A stretch of 52,598 nt of DNA from Stenocarpella maydis (Eukaryota > Ascomycota > Sordariomycetes > Diaporthales > Diaporthaceae). This document shows positions 1-11,270 of this stretch, one piece after another. The notes under the pieces are model-generated. The model was not told the origin of the DNA. It saw only the letters and a list, made by a program, of their open reading frames with translations, and ran no database searches. The translations under genes were made by a program, and so were the position numbers. The stretch lies in the NCBI GenBank assembly GCA_002270565.1, contig NQMI01000047.1:1-52598 (forward strand). The letters run 5' to 3'. Every line of letters starts with the position of its first letter. Position 1 is the stretch's first letter.

Positions 1-1451
1 TAACCATGGGCGCTCTTTCGCGCAGCTGTCGCATTCTCGCTCCATGTTTCGTCGCCAGCGGCGTACATGGCCCGAGGGCTGCAACTCATCGCCGGCTCCC
101 ACAAGAAAGCCCAGGCTGCAAGGGCTGAAGAGCTGGGCCCGCGAGACGACGAGATCGACCTGGCCAGGACGACACCTCCCCAGGACACCCCGCCACTGTC
201 CACGGACGTCTCGGCGCAGGCCTCGGCTGTTGCTCTCGACGACCTCGCCCCGCCTGGGCAGTCCCACGGACCAGCTCATGTCCAGCCCATTGCCCAGCAT
301 GCCCCGGGCAGAACGACGCCAGGGCTCTCAGGGGCGCCCCGGAGCCCGCCACCGCTTCCGCAGCAAGCCCCGCCAGCGCCGCCACGAGCCCGCCTCTGGG
401 CCGTCGTCGTCCAGGGGCATATCGATGCCATCACGTACCTGACCCTCCTGCTCGTCGTCGGCCTGCCCGTCTACTACGCCCACGGCTACGCCATGCCGCT
501 GCACCTCACCCTCACGGTCCTCATGTACTTCGTGGCGATGCTCCCTCCCATCAAAGGTGGAAACAAGTCCTCCACCACGTCATCGTCTCGCGCCCTTCCT
601 TACCGTCCTCGGCCCATCTGGCATCTTCGGACTCGGTCCATAAACAGCCGCCTACGACCGGCCCTAGCAACAATACACCACCGGCGCAGAAATACCTTCG
701 CTGTGGCAGCGCGCCTCGGCGTTGCGGGTCCGCGCTGTCCCCGGCGCGGCCGCATCCTCTCCATCCGCCTCGACGTCCTCCATCTTGTCTTAGCTCGCTT
801 CTCTGTCCCTATGTAACTTCATGTACTCGCCGCTGTGCTGGTTCTCTTTTTTTATCTCGCCTCTCTGCCGCTCTTTATCGTCCGTCCCCGCCGCCGCCCT
901 CAGCGCCTGCCAGCCTCTATTCGTGTACCCGGTCGCGTCTGGCTGTGCGGCTGTTGGCTCTGGCCCCGTGGTGGCTCGCCTTCGCGGGCAGGAGCCTGAC
1001 GCCGTCGCGCCTTCGCGCTCCCCGCGGCGGCGAACCTGGGCGGCGACGAGAGGACCGCCGCCGCCGTGGCCATCATGAGTGGGGTCGTCGGCGCGCTTGT
1101 CGGGGGTAGGGTGCTGAGCTGGTTGCGGATCCCGGAGGGTGAGTAGCCCCCGCCCCCCCTTTTCCTTTTCGTTCTCTTTTACTGCTTGCCCAGCAACATC
1201 CCTTGGCGTGTCCTTTTTAGGACGGGCAAAAGGCTGACCGTGATCTTTCGCTCATGATAGACGACTACGTGACCCGCGGCGTGACGCTGGGCGCCAACTC
1301 ATCTGCGGTGGCCACGGCGCTGCTTCTTCGGACTGACCCCAGGGCCGCTGCTCTCTCGAGCCTCTCGATGAGCTTGTTCGGGACGATGACGGTGCTGTTT
1401 ACATCCATACCGCCGATTGCGAATGCCGTCAGGGCTCTTGTCGGGCTGTGA
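1..1451 (+). pseudogene. LrgB-family membrane protein, truncated by window edge and frame-disrupted
   Basis: Relatives of this family (bacterial LrgB/CidB, the plant plastid glycolate/glycerate transporter) are multi-pass membrane proteins. The first part, in the frame starting at 67, has a hydrophilic Pro/Ala-rich loop and then a membrane segment around ITYLTLLLVVGLPVYYAHGY. The C-terminal exon from 1261 reads DYVTRGVTLGANSSAVATAL and then a hydrophobic stretch ending in VRALVGL, the typical LrgB end. A GT-AG intron (1139-1260) joins WLRIPE to DDYVTRG in frame. Between about 560 and 1080 the recognisable segments sit in different frames (WKQVLHHVIVS, QYTTGA, ILSI.LDV, SGVVGALVGGRVLSWLRIPE), so at least two or three frameshifts or unmodelled introns are needed. 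The 5' end lies left of the window; an in-frame stop occupies 1-3. It may be a decayed gene or one damaged by indel errors. I am fairly sure of the family and less sure of the pseudogene call. Confidence 0.6.
1139..1260 (+). other. Intron in the LrgB-like gene
   Basis: The donor GTGAGT follows the codon-split G of IPE|D, and the acceptor ...ATGATAG precedes ACGACTACGTG. Removing it keeps the frame and joins two conserved LrgB segments. Confidence 0.6.
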
Positions 1452-2575
1452 GGCGGTTCACGCTCCATGATTGGATTTCCCCGATGCGGCTTGGAAAACG
1501 AAGCAGCGCATGGTCAGCGGTGCCGGTGAGTGTCGGCGGGGAAAGAGCCCGTGAATTGCTATGATTGCCCTCTTGGTGGAATTAGAAAGAAAAGACGGTA
1601 ACCCGTGATTGAAGAGCCGGCCCAGACGCATCTCAGCCAGGGAGATACCAAACAAATATTTGGAAGAGACATAAGGACACTAAGAACCAGTTACCAGCCA
1701 CCGTGAAGAAGCAGCAGAAGCTGCAAGATAGTACTTGTCACGATGTGCTCATAGACGGCTGATTATCTGAAAACACCCGTTGCGGCGGAGGCCCAAGCTG
1801 CCATGCCCACGGATATATGGCAAGGGGCTTCGGCCACGCATGGTGGTGATCTCAGTTTCTGGTAGCATGCTGTTCACAGTGGAAGCAGGTCGAAGTTGGG
1901 GACCCGCCGAGCCTTGTACGCTCTTGGTATCTGTTGTACCGAGACATTTGTAAATTCCCACGCGTGTTTGCGGAGCACCCGTTTATCGGAATGCTTGAAA
2001 GGGTTTTCTATCAAGGTCCATTGCTTTTCTTACTTAGATTGAGCGTTGGCCATGCAAAATAAGAGTGCTACTGTTCAAAGGCATGGTCATGCACAGGCAG
2101 CACCAATGCGGGTTTGAATGGCAGACTGAGCAAACGAACACGCTCGTCAACCCTGAAGAGCCAAAATCTCGTCTCGGATATGACAGTCAGGTGACTCCTT
2201 TTTTTGAGGCTCCCGGGCGCACCTCTGATTACGATGACTGCAAACGGCGGAGACTCGGGTATTGAGGTAGGTAGCGTGCAGCGATGACCAGTAGCAAGCA
2301 GGCTGCAGAATATGGGTTTATTTGCCGAAGTATAAGAGGCCACATGCAACAGACGATGGCTGGGTCGATGTGATGGGCCTGATGTGAAGTCATCGCGACT
2401 TCGCGTCATCAGCCACACGAGAAATGGAGATCCCAGCCACAATGGCTCGAGCCACCCATGTTGATTTGGACGACATGGCAATCGTGTCTCGCCACGACTG
2501 CGTGCGCTGCCGCCCTCAAAACTCGTCAAACCTGCCCTGCCCGACAACCCCACCCACGCACTGCAACAACTCTTT
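1452..2575. other. Intergenic stretch, nothing recognised
   Basis: Only short unconserved open frames occur on either strand. The last part probably holds the promoter and leader of the gene starting at 2576. No RNA gene or repeat was recognised. Confidence 0.4.
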
Positions 2576-3496
2576 ATGTCTCCAAGAAGCAAGAGGAGAC
2601 GCACAGGAGACCGCTGCCACGGCACAGGCTGTGGCCAGCCCGGCTGTGGCGATTGCCACCCAGATGAAGATGCCGACGCCGGCAGACAGCCGCTGCACCA
2701 GCACCAGCACCAGGCCGGGCCTGCTCAGCCCTCGCCGCCGCCACAGAGCCCATCGCGCGGGTGCCCCGGCCTGGCCGCCATGATAGCCGCCCTCGACGAG
2801 AAGGCGCTGCGGGACCTCCTCCTGCAGAGCGCCGCCTCCAGCCAGGAGATCCAGCGCTCCATCAAGGACGCCTACCAGCGCCAGGCGGCTCGGCCGCAGC
2901 CACCGCCGCTGCTCCCGCAGCCGCTGCTCAGCTCCCAGTCCGCGCGCCCGGCCGTCCCGCTGTCGCACATGAGGCCCGTCACCAACTTCGACCACTACAG
3001 CAAGTCGGCCTGGCACGCCCTCAACGACCGCAAGCTGCTCAGCCTCAGCGGCAGCCGCCAGTACGCTATGGCCGGGGACGTCTACAACGACATCTGCGAC
3101 TGCGTCAACGCAATCGACGAGATGACCAAGGACGACGCCCCGCTGGGCACCAAGCAGAACGCCCTCGAGACCCTGCGCAAGATCGCAAAGACCGTCATCC
3201 TCGGCGAGGACACGGTCGGGTACGAGGTCCGCAAGCACCTGCAGAACCACTCGCCCATATCCGACGCCATGATCCGCATCGCCGAGAGCATGACCCCCGA
3301 GGAGAGGCTGCGCACCGGCCGCAAGGCCGACGCCAAGGGGACCCTGATCAGCAAGCTGGAGTGGGTGAGGGACGAGGCAGAGGGCCACTGCCTGAAGGAC
3401 TGCGAGGGCTTCGCCAGGGTTTTGGAGCTCATGAAGACGGGCTTCGCCTCGGCCCATGGGAGCTCGTCCACTGCCCCCACCAATCCCACCACTTAG
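2576..3496 (+). CDS. Conserved ascomycete protein of unknown function (306 aa)
   Basis: The ORF is intact and intronless, starting at ATG 2576 and ending in TAG at 3494-3496. The N-terminal 75 residues are low-complexity (KRRR, His/Gln-rich, Pro-rich) with Cys/His pairs. A helical region begins near residue 65 (AALDEKALRDLLLQSA). After a Pro/Gln linker the best-conserved-looking block runs from about residue 135 (NFDHYSKSAWHALND) through LSGSRQYAMAGDVYNDICD and NALETLRKIAKTVILG. I have seen this block order in hypothetical proteins of filamentous ascomycetes but cannot give a function. The arrangement (short N-terminal helix, linker, helical C-terminal domain) loosely recalls Cut8/Sts1 proteasome-tethering proteins; that is a guess. 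No membrane segment is visible. Codon use is GC3-rich, typical of a functional host gene, and it is one of only two clean host genes here. A later Met at about residue 69 could be an alternative start. Confidence 0.7.
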   Translation: MSPRSKRRRTGDRCHGTGCGQPGCGDCHPDEDADAGRQPLHQHQHQAGPAQPSPPPQSPSRGCPGLAAMIAALDEKALRDLLLQSAASSQEIQRSIKDAYQRQAARPQPPPLLPQPLLSSQSARPAVPLSHMRPVTNFDHYSKSAWHALNDRKLLSLSGSRQYAMAGDVYNDICDCVNAIDEMTKDDAPLGTKQNALETLRKIAKTVILGEDTVGYEVRKHLQNHSPISDAMIRIAESMTPEERLRTGRKADAKGTLISKLEWVRDEAEGHCLKDCEGFARVLELMKTGFASAHGSSSTAPTNPTT

Positions 3497-4760
3497 GGTG
3501 GGTGCCAGGCCATGGCGAGGCCAAGACGCAGTCGCCCGCGGCATCACCGTCTTGGATCTGCCATACACAGTCAGATATAGCCGAATGACTCGGCCGCCAA
3601 GTTTCTCTCATACATGATGGCCAGGCACTTCTAAATCCGAGAGCGTGCTTAAAGATGGGATATGACTATCTGCTTTCCAAAGCTTTCGATGACGAAAACG
3701 GACAAGGAGCTTCGAGCAAGGGGTAGATAGACTGGATCGGCTTTCCAAAGAGAGGACGCGAGGCTTCCATCACATGATAAATTCACCCGTCCCGTAGTGT
3801 TCCCGGCCCGCCTCCTTCCGTCCGATTAATCTGGGCACCAAGGCTCCGATAATAGGGTCAGCCGTGCGGGTGACTGAGCCGTGTGCCAGAGGCCGAACCA
3901 GCCCCGCCTGTGGCCGGATCCGCCTCGTTGCACGAGGCTCCCATGATCATCGGCGTAGGGCCGGAGCCGAGAAAACAAGTTCTTGTGTAGCCTTTCAGTC
4001 TTGAATCAAGCTTCGAAGAATTCGGTAGCGTAACAATGGTAGCATCGGCTGAGAATGTCAAGACCGTGGCATGCATGAATCGTTTATGCACATCAAAGTA
4101 ATCACAGCAAAACACTGGCAACTGACATTGAGAGTATTGTGCTGCTTCCACTCCCGGCCAGGTAACTCAAGGGTGCATGTATAATCTCGAGTGCAACAAT
4201 GCGCTGGCACACACCCACCCTGGAGAGCTAGAGACTTTGGAAAGGATGCATTATTAGACAAAGAGTCATGCGCAGACAGCCTCTGTTCAAGTGCAAGAAT
4301 TGCGGCCCTTATCTTCAGATAGCCAGGATAGCAAGCGTCTAGTAGGGACCTTGAGCGTCCTGTTGTTGACGTGAACGGAGCCAAAGGTACATATAAAATG
4401 TCACTTTGCCCAGCCAGACCTCCACCGTAAAATTGCCCATCCAACAAGAGATCAAATACCACAAGAAACAAAACAAACGACTTAATGAAATATTTTCTGC
4501 CTGTGAATTTACTTTGCTGCAGGTAGTTGGCGTTTTCAACCCCTGTGGTAAACGCTCCTCGCGTTTACGCCCAGAGCAGCAACGATCAGTCATCAAATAC
4601 GATCGCAGCAATCTCGTTTAGGTGTGTAGAGTTTTATTCCTCTCATATACTATCTATCCCATTGCCTCAGCGGTGTGGTCCTCATGCCCCTGGGTACTAG
4701 GAGCTCTTGACGATCGCCACCGACCTGTAACCAGTACTGCCGCCACACAGACAGAGCACA
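3497..4760. other. Intergenic stretch, nothing recognised
   Basis: Both strands carry many stops. Short open frames around 4058-4621 show no recognisable domain. The stretch ends at the start of the first MYND-family gene. Confidence 0.4.
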
Positions 4761-6606
4761 ATGGCTGCCTATGAGGAAAACGACTTCTTCGAAAGTGCAA
4801 TTCGGACCGTCGCAAAACAAGGGATACGTTTGGGCGAGGCGAGCTGCGGCGAGCTGTTCGGAGTCGGGGCTCGCAGGAAGCTCACCCGGGCAGAGACGAA
4901 GTACGCCAGGTTCCGTTCTCAGCTCTGAGGAAAGCTCTCTTGATACTTTTTCAAACTGCTTCCAGCCCTCCTCGACCAAGTCGCTGAGATAAGATCCCAG
5001 GAAATGGAATTGTATTCGTCACGGGCGGGTCTTACGAATATCTTGTTAGGCTGTCTACTCAACCCGACCACCTTGGAGCGGTCCAAGCAAGACGAGGCAG
5101 ACATGAGAAGGCGGTAAAATGACCTAAAAGAACTCACCAGATACCTCAATATCATCTTTGGACGCGAAGGGTTGCAAAGAACCTGCCCCGGCCGGCTTCT
5201 AATCCGCTTTCTCTCTGCAGTAGACCGGGCCGCTGCTTCTGAGGAAAAGGAGCGCCTTATACATTGGAAAGATGAGCTTCGCAAGATCGCATGGGAGACA
5301 CGAGAGGACACAAGGAACGCGGGAAGGCTGATGTTGACAGTCAGATTCCTGGTGTACTTGCGCTGGGAAGTCGGAGGCCAAAAGGACCACTCCCGCGAGG
5401 TCAACAGCCCGTGGGCATCTGCCGATCGGGCGACCGTCCGGAGCACTCCTCCCCGAGACTTGTCGAACCTCAGGAACATGAACCGGAAGTGCGCCAATTG
5501 CAGCGCTGGCGGGTCCAGGATCCGGTGCGTGTCATGCCACCCGGAGCTCGTGGACAGCATCGCTGTCGACACGGTCTACTGCTCCTCAACGTGCCCCGAG
5601 GCGGGCTCTGAAAAGCACACGAAGACATGCCAGGAGACAGGAAAGCCCAGCCGCGCAGTGTTCTTACTCATGATCACCTCTGTCTAGTCCCTTCTGTATT
5701 TTCATCACCGGAAAACATTCATGGTATCGGAGGAGGGTGGCGTCGTTGAAACCCCTGGTTCCCAACCCCGAGGCGCACAGCTCCGACCCAGGAAAATTCT
5801 ACCTGGGAACCTGCCCTGACTTGGACCTTTCCCTTACAATGGTGGCCGCTGTATTGCACGGCTTCCACTGTTGTGATATAGTGTATCCGGCTTTCTGTTT
5901 ACTGGAATATTTCTTCCTTTGTGGGTAGACACCCTTAATCGTCCAATTGGCCTCTAAGCTGACATCATCGGTCTGTGCAGGAGGGCCCTGGTCCTCGGCC
6001 AGCTTTCTCTATTCCATGCCCAGGAACGCTCACACACCCTTGGAGATCGCGACGGGCGGGCGATTGATGTTCCACATGTCAGCCTCGCATACAGCGGTTC
6101 TCCCGGAAAGCCGTTCCGAGCGGGAATATATACTCGACCCTACCGCGCCTGAGTACGGCTGGGAAGAGTGCCTGGTACCGAGAGAATTGTTCCAGAGTAC
6201 CCGCATTGACCTCGAATTCCCACCAGTTCCCGGATATCCCAGTCGCCAAGGCACACCCACAGAGTACACGGAGAGGCTGCAACAGGAGTTCCCGCCGCCG
6301 CCGCAGAATCCGTCGCACTATCCGTTGCAGCAGAGCTGGAGTGAAGAGGCGGCTCGCGGGGAGTCCGAGGACAAGGAGAGCCCGCAGGAGGAGCACGAGC
6401 TAAAAGCACTTGGGGCATCATGGAAGAAAATGGTCTTGGCTGGGGATGTGCTGGAAATAACGGAAACCACAAACACGGAGAGGTGCGGCTCTGGTTCGGG
6501 ACTTTGGCTGCCTCTCGGATGCACAACTCGTTCGCTTGTGCTCGGGGCTAACACAGTCTCTAGAGGACGAGATGCGCCGTCGCAAAGATCAACGTGCCAC
6601 AGCTGA
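4761..6606 (+). pseudogene. MYND-type zinc-finger protein, decayed paralogue of the 8330-10117 gene
   Basis: One frame reads from ATG 4761 (MAAYEENDFFESAIR) to a MYND finger at about 5490-5631. The finger has the full set of ligands: CANC, RCVSC, YCSSTC and a final H-x3-C. The frame is broken by TGA at 4926-4928, TGA at 4941-4943 and TAA at 5115-5117; each is explained by one C-to-T change of CGA or CAA. After the finger the frame shifts. A segment around 5810-5920 (DLDLSLTMVAAVLHGF...LLEYFF) and a final exon from about 5981 (NAH, then EYILDPTAPEYGWEECLVPRE) match the other paralogue block by block. A GT-AG intron at 5921-5980 sits at the same place as the intron of the intact paralogue, but splicing it creates TGA at the junction. 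MYND fingers usually mediate protein-protein contacts; the rest of the protein is fungal-specific with unknown role. Confidence 0.6.
5921..5980 (+). other. Relic intron in the decayed MYND gene
   Basis: Donor GTGGGT and acceptor CTGTGCAG lie at the position equivalent to the intron of the intact paralogue (9516-9611), supporting common ancestry of the two genes. Confidence 0.45.
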
Positions 6607-8329
6607 GAGCTGAGTGTTCCCTTGAGTGACCAGCTTTTGTCATGTAATCATCTGTTCTTATAGCAAGTGTGTGCCACGAGCTCAGCGATTGGGAACTTGA
6701 GAGGCCATCAGAGAAGGGCTGTCATATTGAAGGGGGAATTAACGGAAGCCGGAGGTTCTGGGAGGCCATAAGCGTCCAACTAGGCCACACGACAGCTGGG
6801 CCGTTGCGTTACCCTTCCTATGTCCCACACGAGCCGCCTTATTGACACCGTTCGGGCACCATCTATACGGGGGGCAAAGTCGCCCGGTCCGTGTCTGGAT
6901 CCTCGCCAGTGCCAGTGCTGCGCGTGGAGTTCCTGTGACAGCCTCAGTAATGAAGGAGAATGGCCTGGGCGAGAGCAGCCATCGAAGATAGTTCTTAAAG
7001 GACGAGCAGCTCGCAACAGGAAGTGGCAAACATTGGAGCGAGGGTTCACACGAAGAAACTGTGACGCAGAGTAAGACGCAAAGTTCACTCTCGGATCAAG
7101 GTCCAAGCCGACCAAAGTCCTTCGAAGGATTCTCCAGGCTCAGACTAAAAGAGTATATTTGGTAGGGATTATATACAATTGCAAATTTTCGCCGGAAGGA
7201 TGCCCAGCTTCCATAATGATCATTGTCGGTCTTCGTAACCGGTCAAAACCGATCGAATGCGATGTTCTGGTGAATACTAGCCTTTCGGGGGGTACTGGCG
7301 GCTGCCAAAACTGCACATGTGGCAGCAACGGTTACTACTCAAGTAAGGTCAGCTGTTCAGGACCAACACTCACTTGCGATCACCACTCTGCTGGATCTCC
7401 ACCAGGATACACTAGTTTGATTTGGGTATCGGCTGCGTAGCACTCTAGCACGGTGGAGCCATCGAGGGGACGGTGCTCCAGTGATGACCAGCTCGTACGT
7501 TTGCTTGGGCATTGGTGGCGGGACATCTACAAACGGAGCAACGGCATTTCCTACATAACCGAACAGAATCAAATAAGCAGCGAGAAGAACTCGTAGGTGT
7601 ATAAAAAGGGGACTGCAAGAAATGAAATCAATTTGCGGGCGATTGCTATTTTGTGCTCCATTCCTGGCCAGGTCACTAAAACGCGTCGGGTGCGTTGATT
7701 GACGATGGTACTAATTTGTGCATGGGATGCGGCTTCATTCACAGCCTCGTAGCCTCGTAGCCTCGTACAGCGAGTTCGAGGCTTTGAAGCACATGCATTG
7801 AGGATCTTACTCCAGGGAAATGACAAAGAGAACATATCATGTGGAAACATGCAAGGAGCGGGCCAGAGTGAGGTTCAGAAATTGGTTCAGAAAGTGTGGC
7901 CTTCACATGGGGCCAGCTACCCTAGATACTTACTTCCATATGTGCCTTCTTGGTCCAGGCAACCTCCCCTGCGGGCGACGACTAAGCAAGCCAACTTGCA
8001 GGTTAAGAATTTTCAGGAAACAAACAGCAGTAATTGTAGATTTCCCCACTGCCTAGTGGCATGCTTTATCCCACTTCCACGCCGTTTCCCTGCCGCACAG
8101 TACCAATCTTCTCAACCGGAGCGGTCAGCAACCTCGCCGGTGGGGCTCGGGGGGGGGGGGCATTGTAACTCCTAGGTCAGTCTAAGAGCAAAGGACTCTG
8201 TCTAGTCGGGATCTGTCCCAAACCGCATGAACACAAGAGTCTAATGCCGTTGTTTACCAGGAGCTCTTGCAGTTGTCCACACGTAATACGGAGACCAACA
8301 AGCGCGGTGCCCCAAGCCGCGAAGAAGAC
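6607..8329. other. Intergenic stretch between the two MYND paralogues
   Basis: No convincing gene. There is a Cys-rich open frame at 7159-7440 without a recognisable fold, a triplicated 8-bp unit (AGCCTCGT) near 7743-7767, and a run of about 12 G just before 8161. Promoter elements for the 8330 gene presumably lie in the last few hundred bases. Confidence 0.35.
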
Positions 8330-10117
8330 ATGGCGAGTACCGAGCCAGACGGAGGTCCCTACGATGCCTTGGACAATGGCAGATATTCGATCTTCTCGAG
8401 AGCACAAACTACTCTGTCGCCAGGACTGTACAGAGGATTTGAATACGGATACACCCTTACAAACACCACCGACTTGGCCGGCGCCGAAGGGGCTCAGGAC
8501 AACTCGTCCCACTTTATCAAACTACCCGGCGGACCATGGAGCCCGCGGGTCAGGTCCGACGTCCGAGAGGCTATCTGGAACAAGTGGAATCTCGTCGACT
8601 TCATCTTCAGCCGCATACCGGGCCCCGAGCAACAAGATATGCGCCATCCCCAAGACTACGACCTGGATTTCAAGTTGGCGTACGACCATGCTTTGAACGT
8701 CCTGAAGTGTCTGGCGGTATTCCACGGGAAGGAGGCCTTGGGAGAGACACAAGACCGTGGCCCGATACTGGGAAAGCTCCTCCAACTCCTGGATGGAGTT
8801 GACCGGCCCTCGCGCAGTGCCGCAATCGGCTCAGGACACCGGGTGTTGGTTCCCTTTCTCGTCAGGCTCGTGTTTGACATCCCTCTGGAAATAAACACTC
8901 GGCGGGTTTACGCCCCGCACACTTTGAGGGTAATAGAATACTTCCGCTTTGTGATCCGGGGACGGCCAGACGCCTCCCTGTCCTTTCGGAAACCGTGGGA
9001 CAATGCCGACCTCATGCAGGTGAGAAGGCTGGCCCCCCACGACAGGAGCCGCCTAGACCCCGGCTCGCTGCCCAGAATCTGCGGCAATTACTATTGCTCC
9101 GCGGAATACGCCAGCCTTCCGTGCAAGTGCTGTCAGCCGTGCAAAGGCATCGGGCTGTTGACTGCTACCATTTACTGCGGCGAATTATGCCGTGGAATAG
9201 ACTCGGAACGACACGAGGTGGTCCGCGAAAAGGCCAAGGAATTCTCGCGCCGAAAGGCCCTCCTTAGTATTGCGTGGAGGCAGTACCTTCTGAGCGACCT
9301 CTTTGGAACCGACCTGTCAGTGTCGGAAGCGGACGGAATGGTGAAGGTGGTTGCCACGCGTCGGCCACGGTGGCATCATACCAGGAAGCTCAGTAATCAC
9401 GACGGCTATCCGGAACTGGATTTCTCACTACCCGCTGTGCAGGCAGCAGTCAATGCCTATCGCTGTTGCGATTTCAGACGTGGAGCACGAGCCTTGTTGG
9501 AGTACTTCTTCCGCGGTGAGTGACATTCCTCCTCGAGGCGTCTGGATCGGAGCAAAGCGTGGCACCAGCCGTACCTAAGTAACGACGCTGACTCCCGTTT
9601 ATGAACGATAGCGCCGTGTGACTCCATCGACTTTCTCAGCTTCGTCCTCAAGAATGCCCACAGGACAGTGGACCGAGATATTGGAGAGTTCAGGTATAAC
9701 ACGGAGGCCTGGCACACGGTCGTTGTGCTCAAGGTAGACCCGTGCCCCGATTTCATGCTCGATATCACAGCCGCCCAGTACGGCTGGGAGGAGGACCTCG
9801 CGCCCCGAGGCGCATATGAGCGACAAAGAATTGATTACGAAGCTGAAGTCGAGGAGTGCGTGGCTCCGGAGGGGGAAGTACCGGCTGCAAGAGACACGCT
9901 CGTACCGGATGAGGAGGAGGAGAGGCGGGCGTGGGTATCAAGGAGCGTGGCTGAGGAGATAGTCCGGCTCACGCAGGAATACTTCGAAAAGTACGCGGAC
10001 TTCGGCCGTGTCCTTTGGTTTCAGGAACCTGAGTTTAGGGATGTCTGCCAGACATTTCGGGGGTTTTTGAGGTGCCGTATGGCCTCTCACGACAGGCACC
10101 TACACCGGTGGCCATAA
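8330..10117 (+). CDS. Fungal MYND-like zinc-finger protein, two exons (563 aa)
   Basis: Exons 8330-9515 and 9612-10117 join in phase (1186 + 506 nt, 564 codons including the stop). The first ATG of the frame is at 8330 (MASTEPDGG). The N-terminal half is a helical fungal-specific region (residues ~1-245). A MYND-like Cys cluster spans about residues 251-295: CGNYYC, LPCKCCQPC, IYCGELC and a final His, but the last Cys of the consensus is missing (HEVVREK), so one zinc site may be altered. A conserved block LDFSLPAVQAAVNAY then leads through the intron to exon 2, with NAHRTVDRDIGEF and the DITAAQYGWEEDLAP signature. The C-terminus is acidic. The frame is uninterrupted, unlike the related gene 3.5 kb upstream. 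The likely role is a protein-interaction adaptor, inferred from MYND domains generally; the substrate or partner is unknown. Confidence 0.7.
9516..9611 (+). other. Intron of the intact MYND-like gene
   Basis: Donor GTGAGT and acceptor AACGATAG, 96 nt. Removal restores the frame into CDSIDFLSFVLKNAH, which aligns with the relic gene upstream. Confidence 0.65.
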
Positions 10118-11270
10118 CCAGGCGTCGTTCATCATCTCTCTGGTGGAGGGTCGGGCCTCTCGCATGACGGGAATCGCCATAAGATCGGAGCTTATACGCA
10201 GCGTCACCGGAAGAGCTGGATAATTTGGAGATCTCTGGGGAAGTGGGATACATCCGAATGGGAGGGCCAGCCCGATTCGTGCCCCTCAAGATGGATGTGT
10301 CGGCAGCTCTGACGAGACAACTCCTCAGCACAGAACTGCTGACCTGCATTCAAGTCGAACTTTTGATGCTGTGAAAGATTCGGGAAACAGGCATACACAA
10401 CTCATGTCTACCGACGGTCAGCCCGCGGTAATCTCAGCGGGTGTCGAGAGGAGTCGCACGGATAGACTGAGAAGGAATAATGTACAAATACCATTGATGG
10501 ACGTCGTTTACCGAGACTTGAGCTTGAATCTAGCGACGGGATAATATTCTCTGCATTGATGTTGACCATAATCCACTGCTCGAAGGCTTTGTGGGCCGCA
10601 GAGCACAGGAGTAACGCCATTTTACCGTTTGATGAGTTCTACCGAATTCGAAATCTCGAGCCACTCCCAGAAACATAAGGCTCCTTGGCCGAGACAGATC
10701 CCTTCAGATTGTGACTGGGGCCTGTTTATATTTTACGAAGGGCATGAAATTGGGAGGCCTGATCACCTCAGGCCCAGTACGAGCAGCTGAGGTTTGGAAC
10801 CTCAGATACCGGGCAGGCTGTGCTTGAGTTAATTCACCCTGTGGTGCCCATCTCGTTTCATTTGCCTGGCATATGCCTGGACGTTTACCTGGCCATCCAC
10901 CAGGTCGACGCAGCCTCGTTCAAGAGCTGGTACCTCCTGCCTTTCCAGCGCAGCCACCCACAGCCCACAAACCCCCAGCGCTTTTGTTATCGCAAGCCGC
11001 CTTCCAAGTTCAAGGCCTGCGCCCCATCTTCTGCCCAACCCACCCCCCAGCCCAATCACCTTTACCATCAGAACTCGCACTTTGACAACAGTCGCCTTGG
11101 CTGGCCGGCCGCTACCCCGACAAGCGCCACCGCCAAAACAACAGTCATCAGGCTCTTAGCATACAGGCCACCCGAGATGGACCCTGGAGGCTGCAGGCAA
11201 GTCGAGGCCCGGGGAAGAGGTGCATGATTCTCTCTCTGAGGCTAATCTGCGTCGCGACAGCGAGCCCACG
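10118..11270. other. Intergenic stretch
   Basis: No gene recognised. It contains a perfect 8-bp stem with a 3-nt loop at 10787-10805 (CTGAGGTT/AACCTCAG), possibly a transcript-end hairpin. The final 300 bp likely hold the promoter of the 2EXR gene. Confidence 0.35.

Noticed and set aside
7159..7440. Cys-rich 93-residue open frame
   Set aside because: No signal peptide or known spacing, and no sign of conservation; likely chance.
10787..10805. 8-bp hairpin as a regulatory RNA
   Set aside because: A single short stem in an intergenic stretch with no supporting context.
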